Shown: piece by piece, positions 8,561 through 16,568 of the stretch
Numbering within the stretch: position 1 is the stretch's first letter
Layout: every line of letters starts with the position of its first letter
Assembly: GCA_900552455.1 (NCBI GenBank)
Contig: URZX01000002.1
Coordinates: 128,648-192,647, forward strand
Direction of reading: 5' to 3'
Length of the DNA: 64,000 nucleotides
Origin: an uncultured Peptococcaceae bacterium
GTDB taxonomy: Bacteria > Bacillota > Peptococcia > Peptococcales > Peptococcaceae
Made by a program: the position numbers and the translations under genes
Notes under the pieces: generated by a model
What the model was told of the DNA's origin: nothing
The model's input: only the letters and a program-made list of their open reading frames with translations
The model's database searches: none

Positions 8561-8713
8561 TCATTGACAGGAACAGCAGGCGCGCCGCGCTAAGCCAGCC
8601 AGTTTTTCTCGCTCTCGACTCTGAGCGCGCAGAACATATCGTAGTACCACGCTGTCGCGCCGCGAACGATTTCCAGCGCGGTCAGCTCGTTGTATGATTA
8701 GGGCGCGTTGCAT
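8561..8713 (-). CDS. Possible 50-residue leader ORF upstream of hsdR (uncertain)
   Basis: An ATG preceded by GGGGAGGGG opens a 50-codon arginine-rich frame that ends 22 bp before hsdR. It sits directly downstream of the probable operon promoter. No family is recognisable. An overlapping frame on the same strand reads TALEIVRGATAWYYDMFCAL before a stop and looks more protein-like, but it has no start codon and could be a gene fragment. Either a short translated leader or decayed coding DNA would explain the region; the call is weak. Confidence 0.25.
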   Translation of the reverse strand: MQRALIIQRADRAGNRSRRDSVVLRYVLRAQSREREKLAGLARRACCSCQ

Positions 8714-8749
8714 GGAAATCCCCTCCCCGTCTGTCGGTTTTATAATTCT

Positions 8750-8778
8750 ATTGTACGAAAATTTCACCGATCTTTCAA
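8750..8778 (-). promoter_or_regulatory. Probable promoter of the hsdRMS-abiH operon
   Basis: Minus-strand TTGAAA, a 17-bp spacer and TACAAT. A good sigma-70/SigA match about 210 bp upstream of hsdR and the only convincing one found in the gap. Confidence 0.6.
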
Positions 8779-8868
8779 CCTCTCCGACTCTTTACCTTTA
8801 GCTGCGATCTGCCGCGAATTTGTGAAGCTTCTAGGCGCGAAAATCGTAATCTGAAGACAAGCGCCAAC

Positions 8869-8909
8869 AGGCCTGCTACACAAACGATTTTCGTCTGTGT
8901 AGCAGGCCT
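8869..8909. terminator. Long perfect hairpin after the ABC permease gene
   Basis: Perfect 14-bp arms AGGCCTGCTACACA and TGTGTAGCAGGCCT around a 13-base loop, starting four bases past the permease stop codon. The T-rich tail (TTTGTTT) is on the plus strand, so on the minus strand it may act as a weak or bidirectional terminator, or protect the transcript 3' end. The rest of 8539-8913 holds the hsdR promoter and the doubtful leader ORF. Confidence 0.55.
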
Positions 8910-8913
8910 TTGT

Positions 8914-10107
8914 TTATGCGCGTGTGATTTGCCGGGCAGCGAGGACAAGCTCGGCGTTGAGCACGATCCAGCAAAGCGGGAGGATCGGCCAGCTGCCGAT
9001 GGCTGCTGCTAGAAGAAGCATAACGGCGGGAACGAGGTATTTGCGGGGATGATGCCAAAGGTCGCTTTCGCTGCGCCAGTTTTTGAGGGGATGCTGCCAT
9101 TCTAGCCAGACGGCGGCGAGGGCGCTTTGCAGCGCGATGAAGCCGGCGGCGGCGAGCATTGGCGGTGTGACAGGACCTATGGTGAGGGTCCAGCTGATGA
9201 GAAAGACTGTGTCGGCGAGGAGATTTGCACCGGCGAGCAGAACGACATAGGGCAGGCAGAACAGCCTGACGCTACCGGGGAGCATGCGCACGGCGCGGTC
9301 GAAGGTGGGATCTGCGGAAAGCAGAACGCTGAGCGGGGTGTTGAGGGTGAGGATGGCGAAGCCAAGGGGCGCGACGAAGATCTCGCGGGCGAAGAAGAAT
9401 GGCAGCGCGGCGGCAACGAGCCAGAGCCCGGCGGTGTTGACGAGATAATTTCTATGCGCGAAGAGATGGCGCAGGAAATAGCGGAGCATGAGAAAATGCT
9501 GCGCGTGCTTTCCGGAGCGGCTGCCAGGCGCTGTGGCACACAGAAAAGCCCAGGCATCTGCGCGCGCAAGCAGGAACAGGGATGCGGCTGCAGAAAGCGC
9601 AAGCAGCGGCAGGAGCACGCGCTCTCCTGTGCAAAGGCGGAGCACGACGAAAAGTGCGAGCGTCCAGAGCGCGGCGAGCCAGCGCAGACCGCTGCGAAAA
9701 AGCGCCGCAAGCAGCACGCTGCAAAGCGCGCAGGAAACGACGCTGCAGAGTGTTTGCGCGCTCCAGCGGCTGACAGCAAGCAAGAGCGACAGAAGCGGCA
9801 GGGTTTTCGTGGCGAGAGTGTAGAGCGCCAGCGCGCCGATGTAGCCGCGCACAATGCCGCGCGCATTTTCCGGGAGCATGAGCAGATGGCGCAGCTCGGT
9901 CTGCCCATCCGCTGCAGCAAGAGCGCGGAGCATGGCGCCGCCGCTGAACACGCTGGTCATCAGGCAGAGCACGAAGGGCGAAATGGCGACGCGCCACTCT
10001 GTCGCAGCCAGGCCGCCATAGACGACGGCGCAGACGACGAGGGTGCGCACGAGGCGCTTTCCCCGCGCGCCGAAGTATTTGCGCAGAAAATAATCAAACG
10101 TTGTCAT
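8914..10107 (-). CDS. ABC transporter permease (multi-spanning)
   Basis: A 397-residue protein with roughly ten hydrophobic segments, for example TLVVCAVVYGGLAATEW, VLLAGANLLADTVFLISWTL and YLVPAVMLLLAAAIGSWPIL, and no enzymatic motif. The start chosen, MTTFDYFLRK, overlaps the upstream ATPase by 14 bp; longer versions would run far into the ATPase gene. It is the third gene of a unit with a 56-residue membrane peptide and an ATPase, so it is most likely the membrane half of an exporter for a peptide, lipid or toxic compound. The substrate is unknown. The adjacent LytTR two-component pair is a plausible regulator. Confidence 0.8.
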   Translation of the reverse strand: MTTFDYFLRKYFGARGKRLVRTLVVCAVVYGGLAATEWRVAISPFVLCLMTSVFSGGAMLRALAAADGQTELRHLLMLPENARGIVRGYIGALALYTLATKTLPLLSLLLAVSRWSAQTLCSVVSCALCSVLLAALFRSGLRWLAALWTLALFVVLRLCTGERVLLPLLALSAAASLFLLARADAWAFLCATAPGSRSGKHAQHFLMLRYFLRHLFAHRNYLVNTAGLWLVAAALPFFFAREIFVAPLGFAILTLNTPLSVLLSADPTFDRAVRMLPGSVRLFCLPYVVLLAGANLLADTVFLISWTLTIGPVTPPMLAAAGFIALQSALAAVWLEWQHPLKNWRSESDLWHHPRKYLVPAVMLLLAAAIGSWPILPLCWIVLNAELVLAARQITRA

Positions 10108-10792
10108 CGCGCGTCGCCTCCCGGATTGCCTGCGCATCGATCTCGCCGCTGCTGAAGGTCTGGCTGATGCGCCCGTTTTCAAGAATGAGCACACGATCAG
10201 CTGTGAGGGTGATGCTTTCGAGCACGTGCGACGAAAAGAGCAGCGTGCCCTGGCTGCGGTAGTTGTTCATACACGTATAGAGAAATTCGGTGCTCTGGAA
10301 ATCCAGCCCGTTCACTGGCTCGTCCAGCAGGAGCAGCGGCGGACGCAGGGCAAACGCGGTGATGAGAAAGGCTTTCTTGCGGTTGCCTGTGGAAAGATCG
10401 CGGATCGGCGTTTCGGCGTAGTCGGCGAAATGAAATCCACGGACGAGGGCGTCCACATTCGGCAGCGGCTGGGCGTAAGCGCGGGCTGCAAAGGCGAGGT
10501 ATTCGCGGAAGCTGAAATAGCCGAAGGCGGCGTCCTCGGCGAAGACGGTGTAGCGCGCGCGTTTGAACGCGGGATCGCGAAACTGCACCGCCGCGCCATC
10601 GAACGCCGCACGAGCGATGGAAAAATCTGCGTGCAGCCCGCTGAGCACATTCAGGAGCGTGGTCTTGCCGGCGCCGTTAAGCCCGATGAGGCCGACGACC
10701 TCGTGCTCCCCGAGGGAGAACGTGCAGTCCTTGAGCACAGGATGCTCCGGTGCGTACCAGGCAGACAATCCCTGGATCTCGAGCGCGCTCAT
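10094..10792 (-). CDS. ABC transporter ATP-binding protein
   Basis: A 232-residue ATPase beginning MSALEIQGLSAWY. Walker A GLNGAGKTT lies near residue 36 and Walker B LLLLDEPVNGLD in the second half. The signature is DLSTGNRKKAF, in which the usual LSGGQ is replaced by LSTGN, as in some ABC-2 drug or bacteriocin transporters. The start codon overlaps the stop of the 56-residue gene (ATGA) and the 3' end overlaps the permease, so the three genes form one translationally coupled unit. Confidence 0.9.
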   Translation of the reverse strand: MSALEIQGLSAWYAPEHPVLKDCTFSLGEHEVVGLIGLNGAGKTTLLNVLSGLHADFSIARAAFDGAAVQFRDPAFKRARYTVFAEDAAFGYFSFREYLAFAARAYAQPLPNVDALVRGFHFADYAETPIRDLSTGNRKKAFLITAFALRPPLLLLDEPVNGLDFQSTEFLYTCMNNYRSQGTLLFSSHVLESITLTADRVLILENGRISQTFSSGEIDAQAIREATRDDNV

Positions 10793-10959
10793 GACTGATC
10801 GCCGCCGCCCGACTTCCACGCTGTGTAAGCGCCGTAAAACATGGCTGTGCTCATGAAAATGAAAAGCACGACGCCGCTGACATTCATTGTCACAGCGCTG
10901 AAGATGAGACAGGCGAGAAATACAAAGCCCATAATGAGACGAAAATAATAGTGACGCAT
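10789..10959 (-). CDS. 56-residue membrane peptide, first gene of the ABC unit
   Basis: A very good AAAGGAGG site precedes an ATG opening 56 codons. The peptide starts MRHYYFRLIMGFVFLACLIF, has a second hydrophobic stretch (VSGVVLFIFMSTAMFYGAY) and a short polar tail WKSGGGDQS, so two membrane segments are predicted. Its stop overlaps the ATPase start (ATGA), which together with the ribosome binding site is strong evidence that it is translated. No family is recognised. It could be an accessory subunit of the transporter or a small immunity or sensor protein. It is not AgrD-like: no conserved thiolactone cysteine region is present. Confidence 0.75.
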   Translation of the reverse strand: MRHYYFRLIMGFVFLACLIFSAVTMNVSGVVLFIFMSTAMFYGAYTAWKSGGGDQS

Positions 10960-11065
10960 GATCGTTTCCTCCTTTGTGGATCATCGTTTTTTTATCCTGT
11001 CTCTATCCTACACGATCTGCGTGCGCGCTGCGGAAATGTCCGCGAATGGTCGGTTTTTGGGCGCG

Positions 11066-11092
11066 AAAAACCACGCCGTGAGCAGGCGTGGT
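11066..11092 (-). terminator. Intrinsic terminator after the LytTR-type kinase gene
   Basis: On the minus strand, stem ACCACGCC/GGCGTGGT with a 7-base loop is followed by TTTTCG. It begins inside the kinase stop codon and separates this operon from the ABC unit, whose own promoter I could not define. Confidence 0.75.
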
Positions 11093-12336
11093 CAAATTGC
11101 TTCAAAAGAAAGGGTCGCCACTGCTGTGAAAACGCCATCGGCATAGCTTGTCTGCACGACGCCGTCGTAGCGGGCAGCGGCTGTGCGTGCGCTTGCCAGT
11201 CCCCAGCCGTGGAGCTCGCCGGATTTTGTCGTGGCGCAGTTTTCCTGCGGCGGATGGGCGCTGTTTTCCACCTTGATCACAAGCGTTCTCCCGATGCGCC
11301 GCATCACCAGCCGCAACCAGCGCGCGTCGGTCTGCGCTGCAGCCTCGAGGGCGTTGTCAAGGAGGTTTCCGAGGATCGCGCAGAGATCGGCGCCGCGCAG
11401 ATTGCTATGCGCCGGAAATTCCACCTCTGCTGTGAAACGGATGCCTGCTGCCTCAGCCGCCTGTGCCTTGCTTGCAATCAGCACATCCACGATCTCGTCG
11501 CCGGTCCAGACGCGCTCGGTCAGCGCTGACAGCGGCGCCTGCAGGCTGTCGAGATAGGCGGCTGCTTCGGCGCTTTTTTCCTGCGCAACGAGCCGCCGCA
11601 GCACCCCCAGATGATTGTGAAGATCGTGAAAAAGCCGCGCATTCGTCGCATAGGTCTCAGACAAGCGCTGATACTCCCGCTCGGCGCTTTCCGCCTGCGC
11701 CGCACGCAGCTCGGCGAGCTCCCGCTCGGTATCGAGCTGGCTGCGCAGGTTGTAAACGAGCACGCCGATCATCAGGATGAGCGTGAGCATCAGCTGGAGC
11801 TCCGTCGCATCCGCAGGAATCGCCAGCCTGTGCTGCTCCTCGAGAGAGATCAGCGCCAGCAGACTCGCAAGGAAAAACGCAGCGAATCCCTTCATCGCCA
11901 GCGCGCGCGACAACGTCCTGCTGCGAAAGATCAGCACGAGCACAAGCGCCAGACCATGCACAAGCCAGAGCGCTGCCTGCGCCTGAGCACTTGCGCCATC
12001 GAGAAAGGCTGCATCTGCGATGGCCACGCCCAGCCAGGCTGCCGCAAGAAAGCTCCAGAGCGCCAGCGCGATCTCGTAAAACGTCGCAACAAAGAGGCTC
12101 ATGCGCCCGTCGCAGCCCAGGAGCCACGCTGCACAAAGCGCCATCGCTGCCACCTCGAGCATCATCTGCGCCGGGTTCGGCCAGCCAAATGCGAGCGCGC
12201 CCAGCGCCGCCACGCCCACCAGCGCGCAGCGCGGCGAAAAGTGCTCGCATTTTCCGAGCAGGCGCGCAGTCAGATACAGTCCCAAAAGTGCTCTTAAAAT
12301 CGCCGATAAGAGCACAGAGATTTCCACGCCGATCAT
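11092..12336 (-). CDS. AgrC-like sensor histidine kinase (GHKL type)
   Basis: A 414-residue protein. The first 190 residues form about six membrane segments, followed by a coiled linker (DTERELAELRAAQAESAEREYQRLSE) and the dimerisation/phospho-acceptor motif FHDLHNHLG, typical of HPK10 kinases such as AgrC. The C-terminal GHKL ATPase shows ILGNLLDNALEAA (N box) and GELHGWGLASAR (G box). The start (MIGVEI) overlaps the regulator's stop as ATGA; a start five codons earlier is less likely. It should autophosphorylate and signal to the adjacent LytTR regulator. No AgrB/AgrD genes are nearby, so the signal is unknown. Confidence 0.9.
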   Translation of the reverse strand: MIGVEISVLLSAILRALLGLYLTARLLGKCEHFSPRCALVGVAALGALAFGWPNPAQMMLEVAAMALCAAWLLGCDGRMSLFVATFYEIALALWSFLAAAWLGVAIADAAFLDGASAQAQAALWLVHGLALVLVLIFRSRTLSRALAMKGFAAFFLASLLALISLEEQHRLAIPADATELQLMLTLILMIGVLVYNLRSQLDTERELAELRAAQAESAEREYQRLSETYATNARLFHDLHNHLGVLRRLVAQEKSAEAAAYLDSLQAPLSALTERVWTGDEIVDVLIASKAQAAEAAGIRFTAEVEFPAHSNLRGADLCAILGNLLDNALEAAAQTDARWLRLVMRRIGRTLVIKVENSAHPPQENCATTKSGELHGWGLASARTAAARYDGVVQTSYADGVFTAVATLSFEAI

Positions 12337-13052
12337 AAGAGCGCCCCCCAATAGGCGGCAAGCTGCGCCTTTACCTCCGCCAGGTGTCCACGGCTGATGG
12401 GCAGACGCTGGCCGTTATCGAGTTCAGCGAAGCCCTCCTTCACTGCCAGCACGTGCACAAGATTGACGATCATGCCGCGGTCGATCATCACGAACGCCGG
12501 ATCGTCCAACCGCTCCAGCACCGCCGCCAGACTCGTGCGCTCAAGCGTCGCACCCTGAGTGGTGAGAAAGCAGACATTTTTGCCCTCGCGGGCAATATAG
12601 AGAATATCGCGTAGCGCCAGCTTTTCCAGCCGGTGCGCCGTTTGGATCGTATAGCTCTTGCCCTCCTCCAGCGCAATGAGTTGCGCTGCATCAAGAATCG
12701 CCTGTGGCAGCCGCTGCGCCAGCTCGTCCTTCGGCACATAGCGGAAAATGTTCAGCGCGTAGGCGTCGATCGCGTACTCACGGTGGCTCGTGATGAAGAT
12801 CACCCGCACCTGCGGCAAGAGCGGCGCGATGCGCTCGACCAGCGCCATGCCGTCCAGCCCCGGCATTTCGATGTCGAGCAGGATCAGGTCGAACACACGC
12901 CCGTCCTCACAAATATCTGCCAGCAGGCTTTCGCTGTTCGTGTAGGTCTCCACCGTTCCCCCATAACCACCGCCGGCAAGCGCCTGCTCTGCCAAAGTAC
13001 GGTGCGCCGCCACTGCCTGCGCGTCGTCGTCACAGATCGCCAGTCGGATCAT
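12333..13052 (-). CDS. LytTR-family response regulator (AgrA-like)
   Basis: A 239-residue regulator with a receiver domain carrying acidic residues DDD at 8-10, phospho-acceptor D60 (LILLDIEMPG) and the switch region FITSH. The C-terminal LytTR DNA-binding domain spans about 135-235, with LEKLALRDILYIAREGKN and FVMIDRGMIVNL. The start at MIRLAI has GGAGGTGG about five bases upstream; an in-frame ATG five codons earlier lies before that site. It is co-transcribed with the kinase. The adjacent ABC unit is the obvious candidate target. Confidence 0.92.
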   Translation of the reverse strand: MIRLAICDDDAQAVAAHRTLAEQALAGGGYGGTVETYTNSESLLADICEDGRVFDLILLDIEMPGLDGMALVERIAPLLPQVRVIFITSHREYAIDAYALNIFRYVPKDELAQRLPQAILDAAQLIALEEGKSYTIQTAHRLEKLALRDILYIAREGKNVCFLTTQGATLERTSLAAVLERLDDPAFVMIDRGMIVNLVHVLAVKEGFAELDNGQRLPISRGHLAEVKAQLAAYWGALL

Positions 13053-13081
13053 CCGCTCCACCTCCATTCATTGTTATCCCT

Positions 13082-13110
13082 ATTGTACCGCCAGTGGCTT
13101 TCCCGCGCAA
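13082..13110 (-). promoter_or_regulatory. Promoter of the LytTR two-component operon
   Basis: Minus-strand TTGCGC, 17-bp spacer, TACAAT, about 30 bp before the regulator start and directly after the terminator of the upstream operon. Confidence 0.65.
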
Positions 13111-13111
13111 C

Positions 13112-13140
13112 AAAAAGCGGCTCCGCCGTAACGGAGCCGC
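13112..13140 (-). terminator. Intrinsic terminator of the YtrA-type ABC operon
   Basis: Minus-strand stem GCGGCTCCG/CGGAGCCGC with a 6-base loop, then TTTTTG, starting 8 bases past the last permease stop. Confidence 0.9.
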
Positions 13141-13147
13141 AACCTAT

Positions 13148-13882
13148 TCACCACCGCCATTCGAAGCGGCGCATCACTGCATAGCCGAGGAGCACGGCGA
13201 TCCCGCTTGCCACTGCTGCCGTCGCGACGGCAGGCCAGATGAGCGGCGCCGCTTCTGCAGAAAAGCCCAGACAGACGATGAACGCATCGATCACCCTGCC
13301 GCTGAACAGTGCGAAGCTGCGGGAGACCTGCGTGAGCGTTGGCAGCACCACCATCACCAGACAAAAGAGCACGATGGCGACGATCAAGCTGCGTCGTTTG
13401 CCAAGCCGCAGCGCGAGCGCGCCGATGAAATAGGACAGGCTCGCCAGAAAGAAAAAGCTGAAAAAGAGCAGCGCCCAGATGGCCAGCGCTCCCACATCGC
13501 TGCCGTATACCTGCATCACCGCCGACAGATAGCCCGGAATAAAGCCGCGCGCCACCACTGGCAGCAGGGCGCCAACACCCGCCACTATTGCCGCGCCCAG
13601 CGCAAAGCCAAAGAGATCGCCGAGAAAGATGGCGCGACGCGTGAACCCATTCTGCTTAAAATATCGGTAGTTTTCCGACATCGCCACAGCGCCAACAACA
13701 ATGGCCAATACCATCGCCAGCAGATCGATCCCCGGCACAGTTGTAAAGATCGCCTCGCCGGTGAGCCCCTGGATGACCAACAGCATGATCGCCATGCAGC
13801 CCAGCATCGCCCCGTAAAAGCTCGCAGCCATTTTAAGCGTGTTTAACGTTTCACACCAGAGTAATGCTTTGATCGGTTTCAT
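13148..13882 (-). CDS. ABC-2 type permease, second of a related pair
   Basis: A 244-residue membrane protein with six or seven hydrophobic segments. It resembles the preceding gene's product in its opening (IKALLWCETLNTLKMAASFY against LRPLVAFEITTTIKYLTIFY) and in an internal motif (YFKQNGFTRRAIFLGDL against MLLQNGFTRCYIFIATL), so the two arose by duplication and probably form a heterodimeric membrane domain. A GAGGAGG site precedes the start 13 bp after the neighbour's stop. It is last in an operon of GntR regulator, ATPase and two permeases, like YtrA-controlled envelope-stress transporters. Substrate unknown. Confidence 0.8.
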   Translation of the reverse strand: MKPIKALLWCETLNTLKMAASFYGAMLGCMAIMLLVIQGLTGEAIFTTVPGIDLLAMVLAIVVGAVAMSENYRYFKQNGFTRRAIFLGDLFGFALGAAIVAGVGALLPVVARGFIPGYLSAVMQVYGSDVGALAIWALLFFSFFFLASLSYFIGALALRLGKRRSLIVAIVLFCLVMVVLPTLTQVSRSFALFSGRVIDAFIVCLGFSAEAAPLIWPAVATAAVASGIAVLLGYAVMRRFEWRW

Positions 13883-13895
13883 CAGAATCCTCCTC

Positions 13896-14633
13896 TCATC
13901 TCAATGGCGCCCGCCGCATAAGGGCGAAGCAGATGGCAAAGCCCACCACCGCCAGCACCGCCAGCGAAAGCAGCGGATTGGCCAGCTGCACGCCCTCCGC
14001 CGTGAAACCGGCGCAATGATAAATGAACGTTTCTGCCCCAGTGCCAATATCATAACGCAGCGCATCGGGCAGCCATTCACGAAAAGCCATCGGCAATATC
14101 ACCACGCCTGCACACCAAAGCGCGATCCCAAGGATCAGCGCACGTTTTGTCCCCAGCCGCGTCACCGTCAGCGCACAGAAGTAGCCAACACAGACCAGCA
14201 CCAGGTACACCCCAAAGCGCCAGAGCCCCTGCAGCCAGAGCGTATGGTTCGGCCCATAAATCGCCGTGAAAAGCGACCAGTAGCCGTGCGCCACCCCCTC
14301 CAGAAACCGCGCCGCCAGCGTATCCACCAGTGCCAGCGTCGCCGCCGTCTGCAGAAAAAGCGCCAGCGTCGCGATGAAAATGTAACAACGCGTAAAACCA
14401 TTCTGCAAAAGCATCTTAAAATCTTCTGCAAAGCCAAAAATGCCGAAGATGAAAATAAAAATCATCGCGCAGCTCTCCATACAGGCGAAATACGGATGGT
14501 CGAGACTGCCCCGCCCAAGCCAGGTCAATAATAACGTCACAGCCACCATGCTGAACTCAATGCAGTAGAAAATCGTCAGATATTTGATCGTCGTCGTGAT
14601 CTCGAAAGCAACCAGCGGCCTCAGCTTACTCAT
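13896..14633 (-). CDS. ABC-2 type permease, first of a related pair
   Basis: A 245-residue integral membrane protein with about six hydrophobic segments and no enzymatic motif. The start MSKLRPL overlaps the ATPase stop by four bases (ATGA), so it is coupled to that gene. It is paralogous to the next gene's product. The pair with the ATPase forms an exporter, or a resistance system of the kind that GntR/YtrA regulators keep silent until cell-envelope stress. Confidence 0.8.
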   Translation of the reverse strand: MSKLRPLVAFEITTTIKYLTIFYCIEFSMVAVTLLLTWLGRGSLDHPYFACMESCAMIFIFIFGIFGFAEDFKMLLQNGFTRCYIFIATLALFLQTAATLALVDTLAARFLEGVAHGYWSLFTAIYGPNHTLWLQGLWRFGVYLVLVCVGYFCALTVTRLGTKRALILGIALWCAGVVILPMAFREWLPDALRYDIGTGAETFIYHCAGFTAEGVQLANPLLSLAVLAVVGFAICFALMRRAPLR

Positions 14634-15496
14634 GACGCTCCCTCCTCTGCTTCCGTCAGCTTGACAAAGAGCTTCTGCAGATTCAGCGCCGTGAACTGCA
14701 GATTCACCCCCTCCGGCACCGGCGTGCGCGCACCGAGCACATAGGCCAGCTTCAGCCCGCCGAGATTGTCCACGCCGATCACACGCTTATCCATACAGTA
14801 GCGGTCCACATCGCCCGCAAAACCGCTCACCGTGTAGCCCTGGGATAAGAGCACTTCGACATTCTCGGATAAGAGCACTTTGCCGCGATCAATGAGCACC
14901 ACTTCCTCGATCAGATTCGCCACCTCCTCGATGAGATGAGTGGCGATGATCAGCGTGTTCCCCTCGCGCTCGTATTTTTCCAGCAGCAGCTTGTAAAACA
15001 GCTCGCGGTTGTTCGCATCCAGCCCCAGCACCGGCTCGTCGAAGATCACATAGGGCACATCCAGCGCCAGCGCCACCGTCAGCTTAAAGATCGACTGATA
15101 GCCCTTGGACAGCGCCTTGAATTTCTTGCGCTCGTCCAGCCCGAAAAGCGCCGCGATTTCGTGCGCCCGCTCGATGTCAAAGTGCTCGTAAAAGCGCGCC
15201 GTCCACTTGAAATGATCGCGCACCCTGAGCGCCGGACTGTAGAGATCCTGCTCGCTCATGCAAAAGAGCTTGTCGTGCACGCGCATATTCTCCACCGCGT
15301 TTTCACCATCGATCGTCACCGTGCCGCCGCTTGCGAAAATGCGGCTCGCGATGATGTTCAACAGCGTCGTCTTCCCCGCGCCATTGCGGCCCAGGAGGCC
15401 GTAGATCTTCCCCGGCGCAAAGGTGAGCGTCACGTCGTCCAGTGCCGCCACATTTTTGTAGTGCTTCGATACGTTTTTGATCTCAATCCCGTTCAT
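14630..15496 (-). CDS. ABC transporter ATP-binding protein (YtrB-like)
   Basis: A 288-residue ATPase with Walker A LLGRNGAGKTTLLN (about 34-47), Q-loop region FCMSEQDLYSP, signature ALSKGYQSIFKL and Walker B PYVIFDEPVLGLD, followed by the H-loop in ATHLIEE. The degenerate signature LSKGY is typical of the YtrB group. About 70 extra C-terminal residues follow the core and may bind the permeases. The start overlaps the regulator gene by 14 bp and has an AGAGGGGG site. Confidence 0.92.
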   Translation of the reverse strand: MNGIEIKNVSKHYKNVAALDDVTLTFAPGKIYGLLGRNGAGKTTLLNIIASRIFASGGTVTIDGENAVENMRVHDKLFCMSEQDLYSPALRVRDHFKWTARFYEHFDIERAHEIAALFGLDERKKFKALSKGYQSIFKLTVALALDVPYVIFDEPVLGLDANNRELFYKLLLEKYEREGNTLIIATHLIEEVANLIEEVVLIDRGKVLLSENVEVLLSQGYTVSGFAGDVDRYCMDKRVIGVDNLGGLKLAYVLGARTPVPEGVNLQFTALNLQKLFVKLTEAEEGAS

Positions 15497-15860
15497 GGTT
15501 GTACCCCCTCTCGATCAGCGCGATGACCTCGTCCTTCGTCACCGCCAGCTTCTCTGCTTCAACAACAAGCGGCTCAATGTAGCGCTCGTAAAACTGCGCC
15601 TGCCGCTTTTTCTGGATCACAGCCACAGCACCGTCACTGACGAACATGCCCAGGCCGCGTTTTTTGTAGATAATGCCTTCGTCCACCAACAGATTCATCC
15701 CCTTCAGCACCGTGTGCGGATTGATCGCCAGAAGCGCCGCGATCTCATTCGTCGACGGCACCTTCTCGCCTTCCGGATAAATCCCCGTAAAGATCGCATC
15801 CTCCAGCTGCTCCGCAATCTGGAGAAAGATCGGCTTTTCACTTGTCGGATCGATCGTCAT
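15483..15860 (-). CDS. GntR-family transcriptional regulator, YtrA subfamily
   Basis: A 125-residue repressor. The winged helix-turn-helix occupies residues 8-75 (PIFLQIAEQLEDAIFTGIYPEG, then PSTNEIAALLAINPHTVLKGM, then GIIYKKRGLGMFV). It is followed only by a short helical dimerisation tail, the mark of the YtrA subfamily, which lacks a large ligand-binding domain. First gene of its operon, it probably autoregulates through the inverted repeat just upstream. Confidence 0.92.
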   Translation of the reverse strand: MTIDPTSEKPIFLQIAEQLEDAIFTGIYPEGEKVPSTNEIAALLAINPHTVLKGMNLLVDEGIIYKKRGLGMFVSDGAVAVIQKKRQAQFYERYIEPLVVEAEKLAVTKDEVIALIERGYNHERD

Positions 15861-15884
15861 GCGCCCACCTCCTTGTCGTTTGCC

Positions 15885-15908
15885 GGTTAGTCACTCAACT
15901 AACTAACC
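15885..15908. promoter_or_regulatory. Inverted-repeat operator for the YtrA-type regulator
   Basis: Perfect arms GGTTAGT and ACTAACC separated by 10 bp, between the -10 element and the ribosome binding site. Position and symmetry suit autorepression by the GntR protein. Confidence 0.6.
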
Positions 15909-15919
15909 GTCACACTTAA

Positions 15920-15948
15920 AGCATACAATACAGACCAGCGCCTGTCAA
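15920..15948 (-). promoter_or_regulatory. Promoter of the YtrA-type ABC operon
   Basis: Minus-strand TTGACA, 17-bp spacer, TATGCT. The consensus -35 and ideal spacing make this one of the clearest promoters in the window; the operator-like repeat lies immediately downstream. Confidence 0.8.
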
Positions 15949-16311
15949 GGATTGTTTTTTCGCGAAATAAAAAACGACCGCCACAAGCAGCCACAGCGCG
16001 CGCTGGGCGCAGCTTTTGCGCCATCCTCCGCCAGGAATATCAGCAGGGCACTCGCGCCCGACTCCGCGAAAACGCGCAGATTTGCGTTTTAACGCTGGGG
16101 AATCGTTCTGAAGGTACCGAGATGCCATTCATGCTCCTTCCGTCGCGCTGCGACGATTTTAGACGTGCTCAGCGTGATTTGTGCATTTGGCATCCACCCC
16201 CATTTTTTCTTTCGGGCAAAAAATCGCGTGATCCGCCACGATCGTCGCACATTTTCTGAGCTGGCATCGGCTGGTTCTCCGCGCCAGCGAGATTTGCTGA
16301 AAATCCCTGGC

Positions 16312-16373
16312 GAAAAATGCGCCCATGGTGCAGCGACAGCTGCGCAGAAAGCCGCTGCCGCGCAAGCATTTGC
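16312..16373 (+). repeat. Dispersed intergenic repeat, copy 1
   Basis: About 80 percent identical to 17484-17546 in the same orientation, including a shared GTGCAGCG-C-AGCTGC block and a terminal CATTTGC. The two copies bracket the phzF-like gene, and each is followed by a hexanucleotide tract. Confidence 0.65.
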
Positions 16374-16453
16374 TTTTTCGTCACCAGGATCTTTTGAACT
16401 TGACAAAAATCAGCCAAAATGTGCGCGTGGGGGCGCCGCGCCATTGGCGCTCG

Positions 16454-16507
16454 CTCTATCTCTCACTCTATCTCTATCTCTTACTCTAACTCTATCTCTA
16501 ACTCTGG
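16454..16507 (+). repeat. Hexanucleotide tandem repeat (CTCTAW)
   Basis: Eight full hexamers with consensus CTCTAT/CTCTAA plus a ninth diverged unit (CTCTGG), in perfect 6-bp register. Tracts like this can change length by slippage. Confidence 0.9.
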
Positions 16508-16568
16508 TGGACAAATGTCCGCTCTATTCACCGAGCGCATGCTGAAGCACATCTTCGCCACTTGCAGA

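Larger units (their letters stand above)
15949..16568. other. Gene-poor region with repeats, no convincing gene
   Basis: About 620 bp between the YtrA promoter and the phzF terminator. Short open frames exist but lack ribosome binding sites and recognisable domains. The identifiable content is one copy of a roughly 62-bp dispersed repeat and a hexanucleotide tract, annotated separately. Confidence 0.6.

Noticed and set aside
16089-16406. 105-codon minus-strand frame in the repeat region
   Set aside because: Alanine-rich frame lying on the dispersed repeat; the similar frame at the second copy has no start signal either, so similarity comes from the repeat and not from a protein.
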